In this document: positions 49,082 to 59,057 of the stretch, one piece after another
Position numbering within the stretch: position 1 is the stretch's first letter
Layout of the letters: each line of letters opens with the position of its first letter
Source of the DNA: an uncultured Bacteroidota bacterium
GTDB lineage: Bacteria > Bacteroidota > Bacteroidia > Flavobacteriales > Flavobacteriaceae
Reading direction: 5' to 3'
DNA: 64,000 bases
NCBI GenBank assembly: GCA_902598525.1
Contig: CACKBZ010000001.1
Coordinates: 124,001 to 188,000 of the forward strand
Notes under the pieces: generated by a model
Databases searched by the model: none
Told to the model about the DNA's origin: nothing
Seen by the model: the letters and a program-made list of their open reading frames with translations, nothing else
Translations under genes and position numbers: made by a program

Positions 49082-50686
49082 TTAATCAATTTTTACGATA
49101 TTCAATTTTTTATCACTTTCACTAAATAAATCAGTGATTTTATTTGGTTTTTCTTCCTCTCTCCATATAAAACCAGGAAGTTTCATTTCATTTGTTAAAA
49201 TTTTACTTTCGGCTAATACATTTCCATCTGGGGTTTTATAAAAAGACACCTCAGATATTTCGTTATCAAGAAATTTAATAAAAATTGAGCTTGCAAGTGT
49301 CTTATTTAGCCCTATCAGTTCCGAATCATCAGAGTACATGTAGTAAAGTAACGTACTGTTCTTTTCAACATATACATTATCAAGCTTTCCATCTGTAAAA
49401 AATCCATCCAGTTTTTCACCTTTTATTTGGTTATATCTTTCTTCAAATAATGAATCTTTTTGACTCATAAACACATTACCTCTAATAATTAGAGAATCCA
49501 ACTCTTCTGTATTAAGATTCGATTTTAAGAATATTTTATCACCTGTAATTTGGTTTTCACCAAACCAAATAATTGGATTAATTTTATTCCTTTCCTCATC
49601 ACTCAACCTTCTAATTTCTCTAATGCTTTTTGGCCTTTTTAATAATTTAATTAATCCAGTCTCTTGATTAAAATGAATTGAGTCAGACAAGCCTCTCACA
49701 TCAGATTTAAGAATTCTTACGTCATAGTAACCTTTTAAAATTTTTTTTTCATCTGCACCAGTAATTGTAATTGTATCAGAGTGGATATAAAGTGAATCAC
49801 TTTTAATTATATTAACTGCTAATGCGTTTTTAGTAATTATTGCGGAGTCCTTATCTCTAAAAATTTCTCCATAATGTCCGGTTATGATTGAATTATTAAT
49901 CGTATCATTAATTTTAATATTGTAAGTAGCTGATGCATATGACCTTTCATTTTCAAAAAAAATGCTGTCACCATTTATAATCTTTCCATCATAGTTTATT
50001 ATTGCATTTTTTTTAAAATATCCTTTTTGAAGATTTGTATCATAGAATCCATTCATACAAAAAATATTATAGTCAATACCTGTAATAAGTGTTTCATCAT
50101 TAAAGAATGCAATATTTTTTTCTGTGAAATATTCTAATTCCTCTGAGTCTATTTTATATTCTGGATTATCAATTTTTACATTTGACCTAAATATATATTT
50201 TTTAGGTCCCATAAAATATGTGCCTGAATTACTTTCAAGTATATTATCATTATCAACTATTTTACCTTTTGAATTGTAAAATGCAATATTTTTTGGTCTA
50301 TCCAGATATAATGTATCAGTTTCTAACTTCATATCGGGTCTAACTAGTATAACATTTCCATATGCAGTTGCTTTTTTTGTCTTACCATCATATTCAAGGT
50401 AATCTGATGAAAGTTTTAGAGAATCTCCTTGATAAAAAATAACTTTTCCGTTGGCTTTGAAAGAATTTTCATTGAAATAATAGTAGGATATATCTGATTC
50501 TATCTTTGCCCCATCATGAAATAATATGACTCTCAAATCATTTTCTTTTTGAAGGATATTAGCATCAGGATACTCAACTGAGTTTCTTATTGATTTACCT
50601 GCTTGTAATATCTCAATCGTTCTCTGTTCTTGACTTAGTAGAGATGAGGTAACAAGAAAACAAATCAAAATTTTTTCTAGTTTCAT
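49082..50686 (-). CDS. OstA-like (LptA/LptD N-domain-like) periplasmic protein
   Basis: 534-residue exported protein with a signal peptide (about 1-19). It consists of repeated beta-strand segments of the OstA jellyroll type, with recurring patterns such as DYLEYDGKTKKATAYGNVILVRPDMKLETDTLYLDR and GKVIFYQGDSLKLSSDYLEY. This fold forms the LPS-carrying slide in LptA/LptD, so a role in lipopolysaccharide transport across the periplasm is inferred. The barrel domain of LptD is absent. It overlaps purA by 4 bp, the last gene of the relA-fur-purA-ostA transcript. Confidence 0.83.
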   Translation of the reverse strand: MKLEKILICFLVTSSLLSQEQRTIEILQAGKSIRNSVEYPDANILQKENDLRVILFHDGAKIESDISYYYFNENSFKANGKVIFYQGDSLKLSSDYLEYDGKTKKATAYGNVILVRPDMKLETDTLYLDRPKNIAFYNSKGKIVDNDNILESNSGTYFMGPKKYIFRSNVKIDNPEYKIDSEELEYFTEKNIAFFNDETLITGIDYNIFCMNGFYDTNLQKGYFKKNAIINYDGKIINGDSIFFENERSYASATYNIKINDTINNSIITGHYGEIFRDKDSAIITKNALAVNIIKSDSLYIHSDTITITGADEKKILKGYYDVRILKSDVRGLSDSIHFNQETGLIKLLKRPKSIREIRRLSDEERNKINPIIWFGENQITGDKIFLKSNLNTEELDSLIIRGNVFMSQKDSLFEERYNQIKGEKLDGFFTDGKLDNVYVEKNSTLLYYMYSDDSELIGLNKTLASSIFIKFLDNEISEVSFYKTPDGNVLAESKILTNEMKLPGFIWREEEKPNKITDLFSESDKKLNIVKID

Positions 50687-51960
50687 GTATTTCTGTAAAT
50701 AGTTTGAATTCTATCTGGTCCAACAGAAATTAATTTTATAGGAACTTCAACAAACGATTCAATAAAATTAATATAGTTTATAAGCTCTTTTGGAAGATCA
50801 TCTTCACAATTTACTTTGGTAATATCTTCATGCCATCCCTCAAATTCTACATATTTTGGAATAATTTTTTTGGATTTTATATCAAAAGGAAAATTGTTAA
50901 CCTGTTTGTTATCAACCATATAAGATGTACATATCTTTAGTTTATCAATTGAGCTTAATACATCTGATTTCATGATATTAAGTTCGGTTACTCCATTAAT
51001 CTGAACTGTATATTTTAAAGCTACTAGATCTAGCCAACCACATCTTCGATCTCTACCAGTAGTCGCTCCATATTCATGACCAATTTCTCTAATTTTTTCA
51101 CCAATTGAATTAAATAATTCTGTTGGAAATGGACCAGAACCAACTCTTGTTGTATAAGCTTTGAAAATTCCAATTATTTTCTTGATCTTATTGGGAGGAA
51201 CACCTAATCCAGAGCATGCACCAGCCGCAGTAGTATTTGATGAGGTTACATAGGGATATGTTCCAAAATCAATATCCAACAAAGATCCTTGTGCTCCCTC
51301 AGCTAAAATTTTCTTTCCTTCATTAAGACAACTATTAAGATAGTTCTCGCTGTCAATTAAATTAAAAGTTTTGAGACTTTCTATACCTTGGACAAAGTCT
51401 ATCTCTAAATTTTCTAAGCTTATATCAACAGACTCCTTAAAATTTGAAATAATTTTTAAGTGTTTTTCTTTAAGATTATTATATTTTTTTTGCCATGAAT
51501 CATCAATAATATCACCAACTCTAATACCGTTTCTTCCAGTTTTGTCCATATATGCTGGTCCAATACCTTTAAGTGTTGAACCAATCTTCTTTTTGCCTTT
51601 AGATGCTTCTGACGTAGCATCAATTATTTTATGGGTAGGTAATATAATATGAGCCCTCTTTGATATATATAAGTTTTTTTTTAGGTCAATTTTATACTTA
51701 TTTAAACCTTCAATTTCTTTAAGAAATATTCCAGGGTCAATTACAACTCCATTACCAATTACATTTATAGACTGTTTATTGAATATACCTGAAGGAATAG
51801 TGTGAAGAACATGTTTATTACCATCAAATTCAATTGTATGACCAGCATTAGGTCCTCCTTGAAATCTTGCAATAATGTCGTAATTTGAGGTTATTGCATC
51901 AACTATTTTTCCTTTACCTTCATCTCCCCATTGAAGACCTAACAGTAGATCTAAAGACAT
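50683..51960 (-). CDS. purA: Adenylosuccinate synthetase
   Basis: 425-residue GTP-dependent enzyme that condenses IMP and aspartate in the first committed step to AMP. GLQWGDEGKGK is the phosphate loop with the catalytic Asp, followed by GGPNAGHT, the IMP-site IGSTLKGIGPAY, GAQGSLLDIDFGTYPYVTSSN and TTGRDRRCGWLD. The protein is complete. It lies 7 bp after fur. In E. coli PurA is directly inhibited by ppGpp, so transcription behind relA/spoT is a suggestive link. Confidence 0.98.
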   Translation of the reverse strand: MSLDLLLGLQWGDEGKGKIVDAITSNYDIIARFQGGPNAGHTIEFDGNKHVLHTIPSGIFNKQSINVIGNGVVIDPGIFLKEIEGLNKYKIDLKKNLYISKRAHIILPTHKIIDATSEASKGKKKIGSTLKGIGPAYMDKTGRNGIRVGDIIDDSWQKKYNNLKEKHLKIISNFKESVDISLENLEIDFVQGIESLKTFNLIDSENYLNSCLNEGKKILAEGAQGSLLDIDFGTYPYVTSSNTTAAGACSGLGVPPNKIKKIIGIFKAYTTRVGSGPFPTELFNSIGEKIREIGHEYGATTGRDRRCGWLDLVALKYTVQINGVTELNIMKSDVLSSIDKLKICTSYMVDNKQVNNFPFDIKSKKIIPKYVEFEGWHEDITKVNCEDDLPKELINYINFIESFVEVPIKLISVGPDRIQTIYRNT

Positions 51961-51967
51961 ATATTAA

Positions 51968-52417
51968 CTATTTTTTCTTTTTACTCGTAGCGTATAAATA
52001 TAGTGAATGATCCTTAATGTCGACATTAAAAACTTCTTCAATATTTTTTTTAATTTCTTGGAGTCTTGGATCACAAAATTCTTTAACTTCTCCTGTGTCT
52101 GTTATTATCAGATGATCATGTTGACTATTAAAATAAGATTTTTCATACTGAGAGAAAGAATCTCCAAACTGATGCTTTCTAACCAGTCCACTTTCAAGTA
52201 AAAGTTCAATAGTATTATACAAAGTTGCCCTACTAACTCTGTATTTTTTTTTATTCATTTCCTCATATAGAAAGTCAATGTCAAAATGACCATCTATTGA
52301 ATAAATTTCATTTAAAATACTATATCTTTCAGGAGTTTTTCGATGGTTATGTTTTGTTAAAAAATTTGTAAAAACATTAATTACCTCTTCTTGATTTTTT
52401 GAATTTTTCATTACCAT
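51968..52417 (-). CDS. Fur-family transcriptional regulator
   Basis: 149-residue metal-responsive repressor. A winged helix domain (about 18-85) with [26 protein letters not shown] and [20 protein letters not shown] is followed by the dimerisation domain with [20 protein letters not shown]. His-Asp-His metal ligands are present, but the two CxxC pairs of classical zinc-structured Fur are absent (TDTG replaces CxxCG). Whether it is a true Fe regulator or a Zur/PerR type cannot be decided. It sits 2 bp after relA/spoT and 7 bp before purA. Confidence 0.9.
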   Translation of the reverse strand: MVMKNSKNQEEVINVFTNFLTKHNHRKTPERYSILNEIYSIDGHFDIDFLYEEMNKKKYRVSRATLYNTIELLLESGLVRKHQFGDSFSQYEKSYFNSQHDHLIITDTGEVKEFCDPRLQEIKKNIEEVFNVDIKDHSLYLYATSKKKK

Positions 52418-52419
52418 AT

Positions 52420-54621
52420 TTATCTACGTATTACTTTTTCTAATCCCTTTATTGCTTTTAAACGTTTCATCAATTTATTCAAAATTACTTTATTTTCTAC
52501 TTCAACACTTACTACTCCCGAAAAAAGTCCATCATTAGTCTCAAATGAAATTCTATTCATATTTACATTCATTGAGTTAGAGATAAGAGATGTAATCTCA
52601 TTAACTAAACCTATATCGTCAATACCAGTTATTTCAATCTTTGCATTAAACTCGTGGCTATCTGAATTAATCCAAGTGGCAGAAATTATTCTATAAGCGT
52701 AATTTGATCTAAGAGATATTGAATTAGGGCAGTTCTTTGAATGGACTTTAATTCCATCTTTTACTGAGATAAATCCAAATACGTTATCTCCAGGAATTGG
52801 ACTACAGCATGGGGCCATTGAATATTTTAACATCTCTTTTTCTTTTCCAAAAACTAGTTTATCAAACTTAATTAAATCCTCATTATCATCATGCTTCTTA
52901 ATTTTATCTGTATTTCCAGTAATTCTTCGTCTAAAGTACCCCAAATAGCTATTAAAGTCATTTGCAAAAGTTTTAATCTTCTTATTATCTATTTCTCCAT
53001 TAGCAACTTTAAAAAAAAGATCATTACTGGCATTAATCTTGAAAAACTTCATCATTTGACCAGATGTTTTATCATCTAATTTAATTTTAAACTGTTTTAG
53101 CTTTCTCTCAAGTATTTCTTTTCCATCTTGGGCAATTCTTCTCTTTTCATCATTTAACGAAGATTTTATTTTCGATTTTGCTTTAGAAGTTTCAACAAAG
53201 TCAAGCCAGTTTACATTTGGTTTGACATTGTCTGATGTAATTATTTCAACTTGATCACCACTTTTTAGAGTATGACTAAGTGGAACTAATTTTCCGTTGA
53301 CTCTTGCTCCTCTGGTTTTAATTCCAACATCAGTATGTACATGAAAAGCAAAATCTAATGCAGATGATCCACTTTTTAGGGATTTTAGATCTCCTTTAGG
53401 AGTAAAAACATATATCTCTTTTGAATAAAAGTTTAATTTAAAATCCTCAACAAAATCGATAGCATGTTCAGAGTCTTGATTTAAAACCTCTTGAAGTTTA
53501 TTTAACCAAAGGTCAACCTCACTTTTTTTAGATTCGTTATGTTTATAGCCATAATGAGCAGCATAGCCTTTTTCAGCAATTTCATCCATTCTCTCTGACC
53601 TAATCTGAATCTCAACCCATTTATTTTTTGGGCCAACTACGGTTAGATGAAGTGCTTCATATCCATTATTTTTTGGTAAAGTGATCCAATCCCTAAGTCT
53701 AGTAGGGTTAGGTGTAAAATGATCAGTTATTATTGAATATATTTTCCATGCGATAAACTTTTCATCTTTTTGTTTTGATTTATATATAACTCTTATTGCA
53801 AATCGGTCATAAATTTCATCAAATGAAATATTCTTTGATTTAATTTTGTTATAAATTGAATAAATAGATTTATGCCTCCCCTTTATCTGATATTTAATTT
53901 TTTGATCAACAAGACTTTCATTAATTAATTTTTCAAATGATTCAACATATTTTTCTTGATTTACTAGATCCTTATCAATTTTGTTTTTAATTAAATTATA
54001 CTCTCTGGGTTCGAGAATCCTAAGACTCAAATTTTCAAGTTCATTCTTCATATTATATAACCCAATTCTATGAGCAAGAGGTGCATAAATATATAATGAT
54101 TCTGATGCCATTTGATCTTGCTTTGCTTTTGATAAAAAATCAATTGTTCGCATATTGTGGAGCCTATCAGCAGTTTTGATAAGTATTACTCGTATATCAC
54201 TATGAAGAGTTAGTAGCATTTTTCGATAGTTTTCTGCCTGAACTGAGTAGTCTTCATTTTTCTTTAAAGTTGAAATTTTTGTTAATCCATCGACAATTTT
54301 TGAAATATCTGATCCGACTGTTTCATCAAGATCTTCAAGTGTAACTTCAGTATCTTCAACAGTATCATGTAGAATTGCTGCAGCAACTGATATATAGTCA
54401 AGTCCAATATCTTTGGCTACAATTCTTGCAACTTCGAGAGGGTGATATATGTATGGCTCACCGGACTTTCTCATTTGTCCATCATGACCATTAAAGGCAA
54501 TAACTAGAGATTCATAGATTATTTTTTTTTCTTTGGATGATATTTTTTGATAACTGGAATCAATTATATCATTAAACATCTCTGTTATTTCTTTGGGTAA
54601 TATTTTATTCTCAACTAACAC
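52420..54621 (-). CDS. Bifunctional (p)ppGpp synthetase/hydrolase RelA/SpoT
   Basis: 733-residue stringent-response enzyme. It has an HD hydrolase domain (about 45-165) with intact HDTVEDT (85-91), a synthetase domain (about 235-350) with [18 protein letters not shown] and an intact [18 protein letters not shown] region, a TGS domain (about 403-463) and a C-terminal ACT domain (about 655-733). Both catalytic halves look functional, so SpoT-like bifunctionality is expected. The start is GTG at 54619-54621. It is followed by fur (2 bp) and purA in one unit. Confidence 0.96.
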   Translation of the reverse strand: MLVENKILPKEITEMFNDIIDSSYQKISSKEKKIIYESLVIAFNGHDGQMRKSGEPYIYHPLEVARIVAKDIGLDYISVAAAILHDTVEDTEVTLEDLDETVGSDISKIVDGLTKISTLKKNEDYSVQAENYRKMLLTLHSDIRVILIKTADRLHNMRTIDFLSKAKQDQMASESLYIYAPLAHRIGLYNMKNELENLSLRILEPREYNLIKNKIDKDLVNQEKYVESFEKLINESLVDQKIKYQIKGRHKSIYSIYNKIKSKNISFDEIYDRFAIRVIYKSKQKDEKFIAWKIYSIITDHFTPNPTRLRDWITLPKNNGYEALHLTVVGPKNKWVEIQIRSERMDEIAEKGYAAHYGYKHNESKKSEVDLWLNKLQEVLNQDSEHAIDFVEDFKLNFYSKEIYVFTPKGDLKSLKSGSSALDFAFHVHTDVGIKTRGARVNGKLVPLSHTLKSGDQVEIITSDNVKPNVNWLDFVETSKAKSKIKSSLNDEKRRIAQDGKEILERKLKQFKIKLDDKTSGQMMKFFKINASNDLFFKVANGEIDNKKIKTFANDFNSYLGYFRRRITGNTDKIKKHDDNEDLIKFDKLVFGKEKEMLKYSMAPCCSPIPGDNVFGFISVKDGIKVHSKNCPNSISLRSNYAYRIISATWINSDSHEFNAKIEITGIDDIGLVNEITSLISNSMNVNMNRISFETNDGLFSGVVSVEVENKVILNKLMKRLKAIKGLEKVIRR

Positions 54622-54678
54622 TTGTAAATTTTACTACTTAAATTTACAAATAATAATTCTTGATTTAAAGTCAATAAT

Positions 54679-56010
54679 TTATTGAGAGTTAGAATATTTA
54701 TTTGAGTATCTCCTCCAAAGTCTGGTTTGGTGCGTTTCTAAACTTATATTTCTTCCTGAGATAAATGCATGAGAAACATTATTAGATACTATATCTAATG
54801 CATCTCCCTTTGATATAAACAAAGTAGCACTCTTACCAATTTCAATTGAACCAAATTCGTTATCTATTTCAAGTATCTTAGCAGGATTAAGAGTTATTAA
54901 ACTTAGAGCTGTCTCTTTATCAATCCCATAACTTGAAAAACTTCCGGCATAAAAAGGAAGATTTCTTATTGATACTCTTGATTGAGGAGCCCCTGACGGG
55001 TCTATACTTACTAGTATTCCTTTATCTAACATATGTTTTGCTAATAAGAAAGTATCATCGGGATCTGAATCAATTGATTGAGGGAATCTATATGGTTGCT
55101 TGACAATTACTGGGATATTATTCGCTTTTATAAAATCTAACTGATTTCTTGACTCTGATGCACCGACAATGACTATTTTCGCAATTCCAAATTTTTTTAA
55201 AAAAGTAACTCCATCAACAATTTCTTTTTCATCATCTGCATACAAATAGACCGTTGACTCACCATTAATTATACTTTTCATCGCTTTACTCTTTATATTC
55301 ATTGACTTGTTGACGTTCATATTTGCTTTCGACTTTTCAAAAAAATCTTTTAGACCTTTAACTTGACTGGAATAATTATTATTTACTTTAAGTCCTCTAT
55401 CCTCGTCTAGCCACCATCTACCATACGTATATGGACTTGGCCAATTAATATGTATACCCTGATCATATTTAACAGTTGCATCCTCCCAATTCCATGCATC
55501 AAGCTGAACAACAGAAGAACTTCCAGAAATGACACCACCATTTGGTGCAATTTGTGCAAGAAGTACCCCATTAGGTCTCATACTTTCTACAGCTTTTGAT
55601 TCGGCGTTGTATGCTATAATTGACCTAATTTCTGGTAAATAAGATCCTGACTCATCATCATCTACAGAAGCTTTAACTGCATCTATCTCAACTAACCCTA
55701 GATTAGTATTAAGAGCAATGATACCAGGATAAATGTGATGATTGGTTGCGTCAATAATTGTATCATATTTTTCATTTTTAGAGTCCTGAAACGAATTAAG
55801 TTTATCATCAGACCAGGCAACATCTGTTGAAGTTATTAAATCAATTTTTCCATTTGTGAATCCTATTAGACTATTATTTATTAATTCACCATTACCAACA
55901 TGAGTTGTTCCTCCATAAATTAAAACTGATTTATCTTGAGCTGGAGCAGGAGTCTGTTGAGAAAATAAAAGATTTAAAAAGATAATATTTATTAAAATAA
56001 TTTTTTTCAT
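54679..56010 (-). CDS. Secreted amidohydrolase-family protein with degenerate metal site
   Basis: 443-residue exported protein. I start it at the ATG at 56008-56010, which gives the signal peptide MKKIILINIIFLNLLFSQ; a GTG eight codons earlier would put extra residues ahead of it. The composite amidohydrolase fold is visible (YPGIIALNTNLG, then ALSLITLNPAKILEIDNEFGSIEIGKSATLF), but the DxHxH metal motif is replaced by IALNTNLG (about 98-105), so hydrolysis is doubtful. It follows the larger amidohydrolase gene by 4 bp, suggesting a subunit or modulatory partner. Confidence 0.82.
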   Translation of the reverse strand: MKKIILINIIFLNLLFSQQTPAPAQDKSVLIYGGTTHVGNGELINNSLIGFTNGKIDLITSTDVAWSDDKLNSFQDSKNEKYDTIIDATNHHIYPGIIALNTNLGLVEIDAVKASVDDDESGSYLPEIRSIIAYNAESKAVESMRPNGVLLAQIAPNGGVISGSSSVVQLDAWNWEDATVKYDQGIHINWPSPYTYGRWWLDEDRGLKVNNNYSSQVKGLKDFFEKSKANMNVNKSMNIKSKAMKSIINGESTVYLYADDEKEIVDGVTFLKKFGIAKIVIVGASESRNQLDFIKANNIPVIVKQPYRFPQSIDSDPDDTFLLAKHMLDKGILVSIDPSGAPQSRVSIRNLPFYAGSFSSYGIDKETALSLITLNPAKILEIDNEFGSIEIGKSATLFISKGDALDIVSNNVSHAFISGRNISLETHQTRLWRRYSNKYSNSQ

Positions 56011-56014
56011 GACT

Positions 56015-59005
56015 TTAAAATTCAGTGTATTCACAGGTTATCTCTATTTGAGGCATAGGGTTTGGAAACATAAGACTTGCACCAGGTAAATTTTGTCCCA
56101 GCATTTGCTGAATTAATTTATTTTTTTCTTCCTTAATGTCGTTTAATTTCTCCTTGTGCTGATACTTATCAAAATACAGAGCGCCTTCAATATATGTCTG
56201 TTCTGTTTGTGTGTAAAGAGACATGGGATGACCACTCCACAAAACAATATCCGCATCCTTTCCAACTTTAAGACTTCCAACTTGATCGTCTAGTCGAAGG
56301 AGTTTAGCTGGATTTAATGTCACAAACTTCCATGCTTCTTCTTCAGATACATTACCGTATTTTACTGCCTTTGCTGCTTCTAGATTCAACCTTCTGGAAA
56401 GTTCTGAATTATCTGAATTTAAGGCAACTGTAACTCCAGCATTATGCATTATAGATGCATTATATGGGATTGCATCATTTACTTCAAATTTGTAGCCCCA
56501 CCAATCAGAAAACGTTGATCCACCAACACCATGCTCTGCCATCTTATCTGCAACTTTATATCCCTCTAAAATATGTGTGAATATGTCTATTTTAAAGCCA
56601 AACCTTTCAGCAACTTTCATTAACATATTAATTTCACTTTGAACATACGAATGACTTGAAATAAATCTATCTCCTCTTAAAATCTCCCATAAAGTTTCAA
56701 GTTCCTCGTCAAATCTCGGTTTCGGAGTAGATGCTTTTTTTCTTTTACTAAGTGAATTATAATTTGTCCAGTTCTCAGCATATTCTTTAGCTCTATCAAA
56801 ATGATCAATAAATACCTGTTCAACTCCCATCCTTGTTTGTGGGAATCTTGAACCTCCCCAATTAGACTGTTTAACATTTTCACCTAATGCAAACTTTATA
56901 AATGGAGTAGCATTTTTAAAAAACATATCCTCAATTTCAGACCCCCATTTTAATTTGATAATTGCAGATTGTCCCCCTATTGGATTAGCAGAACCGTGAA
57001 GAATTTGAACAGTTGTTACACCACCACCTAAATTTCTATAAATATTAATATCATCTGGATTTATAACATCCATAATAGAGACCTCTGCAGATGAATTGTG
57101 ACCTCCCTCATTTATACTTGATGCAGCCATATGTGAGTGTTCATCAATTATTCCCGATGTTATATGTTTATTTGTTGCATCAATAATTTTGAAATTATCT
57201 GGAGTCTCAAGATTCTTTCCTATGGCAATAATTTTTCCATTATCAATTATTATATCTGAATTCGAAATGATCCCATCATTTTCGTTGGTCCAAAGAGTTG
57301 CATTTTTAAAGTGAATGGATTGACTTGAAGGAATTGAGCTTAGTCCAAAGCCAACATTAGGGTATGTTACTTCTGATATTGATGGACTATTAGATTCAGA
57401 TTTTGATGTCTTCTTTGACTTTTTGGTCTCAGTTAACTCTTTTTTTGAGATATTAAATGAAAAATTATTATTATTAAAATCAGTTCCAGTACCTTCTATA
57501 TTATTCGACGAATTTATTTTTAGTGAAATTTGAGCAAAAGACTGTCTTCCGTCTATACTATCAAATAGAGTAATACTCAACCAGTCATCTACAATAGAAG
57601 TCTTTGATTTTATGTTTAAAGAGTCTTTTGTAATAATTGATGAGGGTTTAGAAAGGCTATTAGTAATTTTTAGATTGTACGAATTATTATTTAATTCAAT
57701 GGAATAATCTCCATCAATATTAGTTTTATCTGTATTCTTAATAACGTGTCTTTCTCCTTTGACCCAGTTTTCAATAATCTCAGTTTCTTCATCAAAAATC
57801 GGCCCAGATGTGATTAAAAAGTTCGCTAAGTAATTATTCTCTAATTTACCTATCTTTCCCTCTAAACCAATTGAAGTAGCAGGTATAATAGTTAAAGCAT
57901 CTAATGCAGTTTTTTCACTTAAACCGTTTTTTATAGCTTTTCTAATGTTTTTCAAGAAGTCTCTTTTATTTTTTAAGTCAGTAGAAGTAATTGAAAAAAC
58001 TATACCGTTTCTTTCTAATATACCAAGATTAGTTGGTGCTTGATTCCAATATCTGAGTTGATTTATAGTTAATTTGTCGTTAAGCTGGGCGTTAGATACA
58101 TCAAAGGCATTTGGAAAGTTTACTGGGATTATAAGTTTATTGTTGAATTTCTTTAACTCCCTTACATTCTCATATTCTTTTCCTGAGCCTTTAATAACAA
58201 AGTCAAGATTAAGCTCTGCTGAAATTTTTGCAGCTCTGTAAACGTTTAGTTTATCATCTGCGTCAAAGAGTTTTGGTATATCTCTATTTTTAATAACTGA
58301 CTCTAAAGCTAGATCCTTAGTTTTTGACAAACCTTGAGAATACCAATCTGCATCATAGTAAAGTTGCCTTATTAATGCCATAGCACCCATAGTAGAACTA
58401 GGGTAGGACTGATTTGATGTTTGACTTCTTGAAAACGAGAAGTGTTCAGCAGTTTTCTCTGAAATAATTCTAAATGATTCATCTTGATTGTCAATCAATC
58501 CTAAAGTAAAACTTGTTCCTCTGTGAACTCCATCATCTCGATGAGAATTTACAACACCAAAACCAATATTCCTTAGTGCTTTTGCATCCTTTTGATTGTA
58601 ACTATAATCTTTCATACTATTGTAGTCACTTAAAATATGATCATTCCAATAATATCCCTTTCTAGTTGGCTCATATTGAGAGCTTCTACCATAAGATCTC
58701 CTTTCTGGTTTTTTTACACTAAATGAAGAATGAATTTCAATAAACGACGGATATATGTAGTTCCCATTTAAGTCTTTAACTATACTATTTTCTGGGATTA
58801 CAATATCCTTACCAATTTGTACAATTTTTCCATCTCTCTCAATTAAAGTTGCATTTTTTATTATTGAGTTATTTGAATAAATGTTTGCATTTACAAAAAC
58901 ATTAAACTCATAATCTTGAGTTTTTACTCCATCATTGACGATAAAGTAATCTTGACTATATAATCCAAATGACAGAAAGAATGAAAATAAAAAGATTCTT
59001 TTCAT
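56015..59005 (-). CDS. Large secreted amidohydrolase-family protein, tandem domains
   Basis: 996-residue exported protein with a signal peptide (about 1-17). An N-terminal amidohydrolase-like half (about 30-430) has lost the metal motif (IEIHSS at 89-94). A beta-rich spacer with a low-complexity Lys/Ser segment (about 430-555) is followed by a complete amidohydrolase domain: DEHSH (621-625), His785, His811 and Asp865 as likely metal ligands and catalytic acid, then FVTLNPAKLLRLDDQVGSLKVGKDADIVLW. Imidazolonepropionase/dipeptidase-like activity is possible but the substrate is unknown. A TATATTAG motif precedes it. Confidence 0.85.
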   Translation of the reverse strand: MKRIFLFSFFLSFGLYSQDYFIVNDGVKTQDYEFNVFVNANIYSNNSIIKNATLIERDGKIVQIGKDIVIPENSIVKDLNGNYIYPSFIEIHSSFSVKKPERRSYGRSSQYEPTRKGYYWNDHILSDYNSMKDYSYNQKDAKALRNIGFGVVNSHRDDGVHRGTSFTLGLIDNQDESFRIISEKTAEHFSFSRSQTSNQSYPSSTMGAMALIRQLYYDADWYSQGLSKTKDLALESVIKNRDIPKLFDADDKLNVYRAAKISAELNLDFVIKGSGKEYENVRELKKFNNKLIIPVNFPNAFDVSNAQLNDKLTINQLRYWNQAPTNLGILERNGIVFSITSTDLKNKRDFLKNIRKAIKNGLSEKTALDALTIIPATSIGLEGKIGKLENNYLANFLITSGPIFDEETEIIENWVKGERHVIKNTDKTNIDGDYSIELNNNSYNLKITNSLSKPSSIITKDSLNIKSKTSIVDDWLSITLFDSIDGRQSFAQISLKINSSNNIEGTGTDFNNNNFSFNISKKELTETKKSKKTSKSESNSPSISEVTYPNVGFGLSSIPSSQSIHFKNATLWTNENDGIISNSDIIIDNGKIIAIGKNLETPDNFKIIDATNKHITSGIIDEHSHMAASSINEGGHNSSAEVSIMDVINPDDINIYRNLGGGVTTVQILHGSANPIGGQSAIIKLKWGSEIEDMFFKNATPFIKFALGENVKQSNWGGSRFPQTRMGVEQVFIDHFDRAKEYAENWTNYNSLSKRKKASTPKPRFDEELETLWEILRGDRFISSHSYVQSEINMLMKVAERFGFKIDIFTHILEGYKVADKMAEHGVGGSTFSDWWGYKFEVNDAIPYNASIMHNAGVTVALNSDNSELSRRLNLEAAKAVKYGNVSEEEAWKFVTLNPAKLLRLDDQVGSLKVGKDADIVLWSGHPMSLYTQTEQTYIEGALYFDKYQHKEKLNDIKEEKNKLIQQMLGQNLPGASLMFPNPMPQIEITCEYTEF

Positions 59006-59044
59006 ATTAATGGTTTTTTATTTGACTTAAATAAGTTCAGCTTG

Positions 59045-59052
59045 CTAATATA
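59045..59052 (-). promoter_or_regulatory. Putative -7 element of the large amidohydrolase gene (TATATTAG)
   Basis: The minus strand reads TATATTAG followed by C, 39 bases before the start codon and just beyond the DUF3810 stop. It is one mismatch from TAnnTTTG. Confidence 0.35.
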
Positions 59053-59057
59053 ATAAA

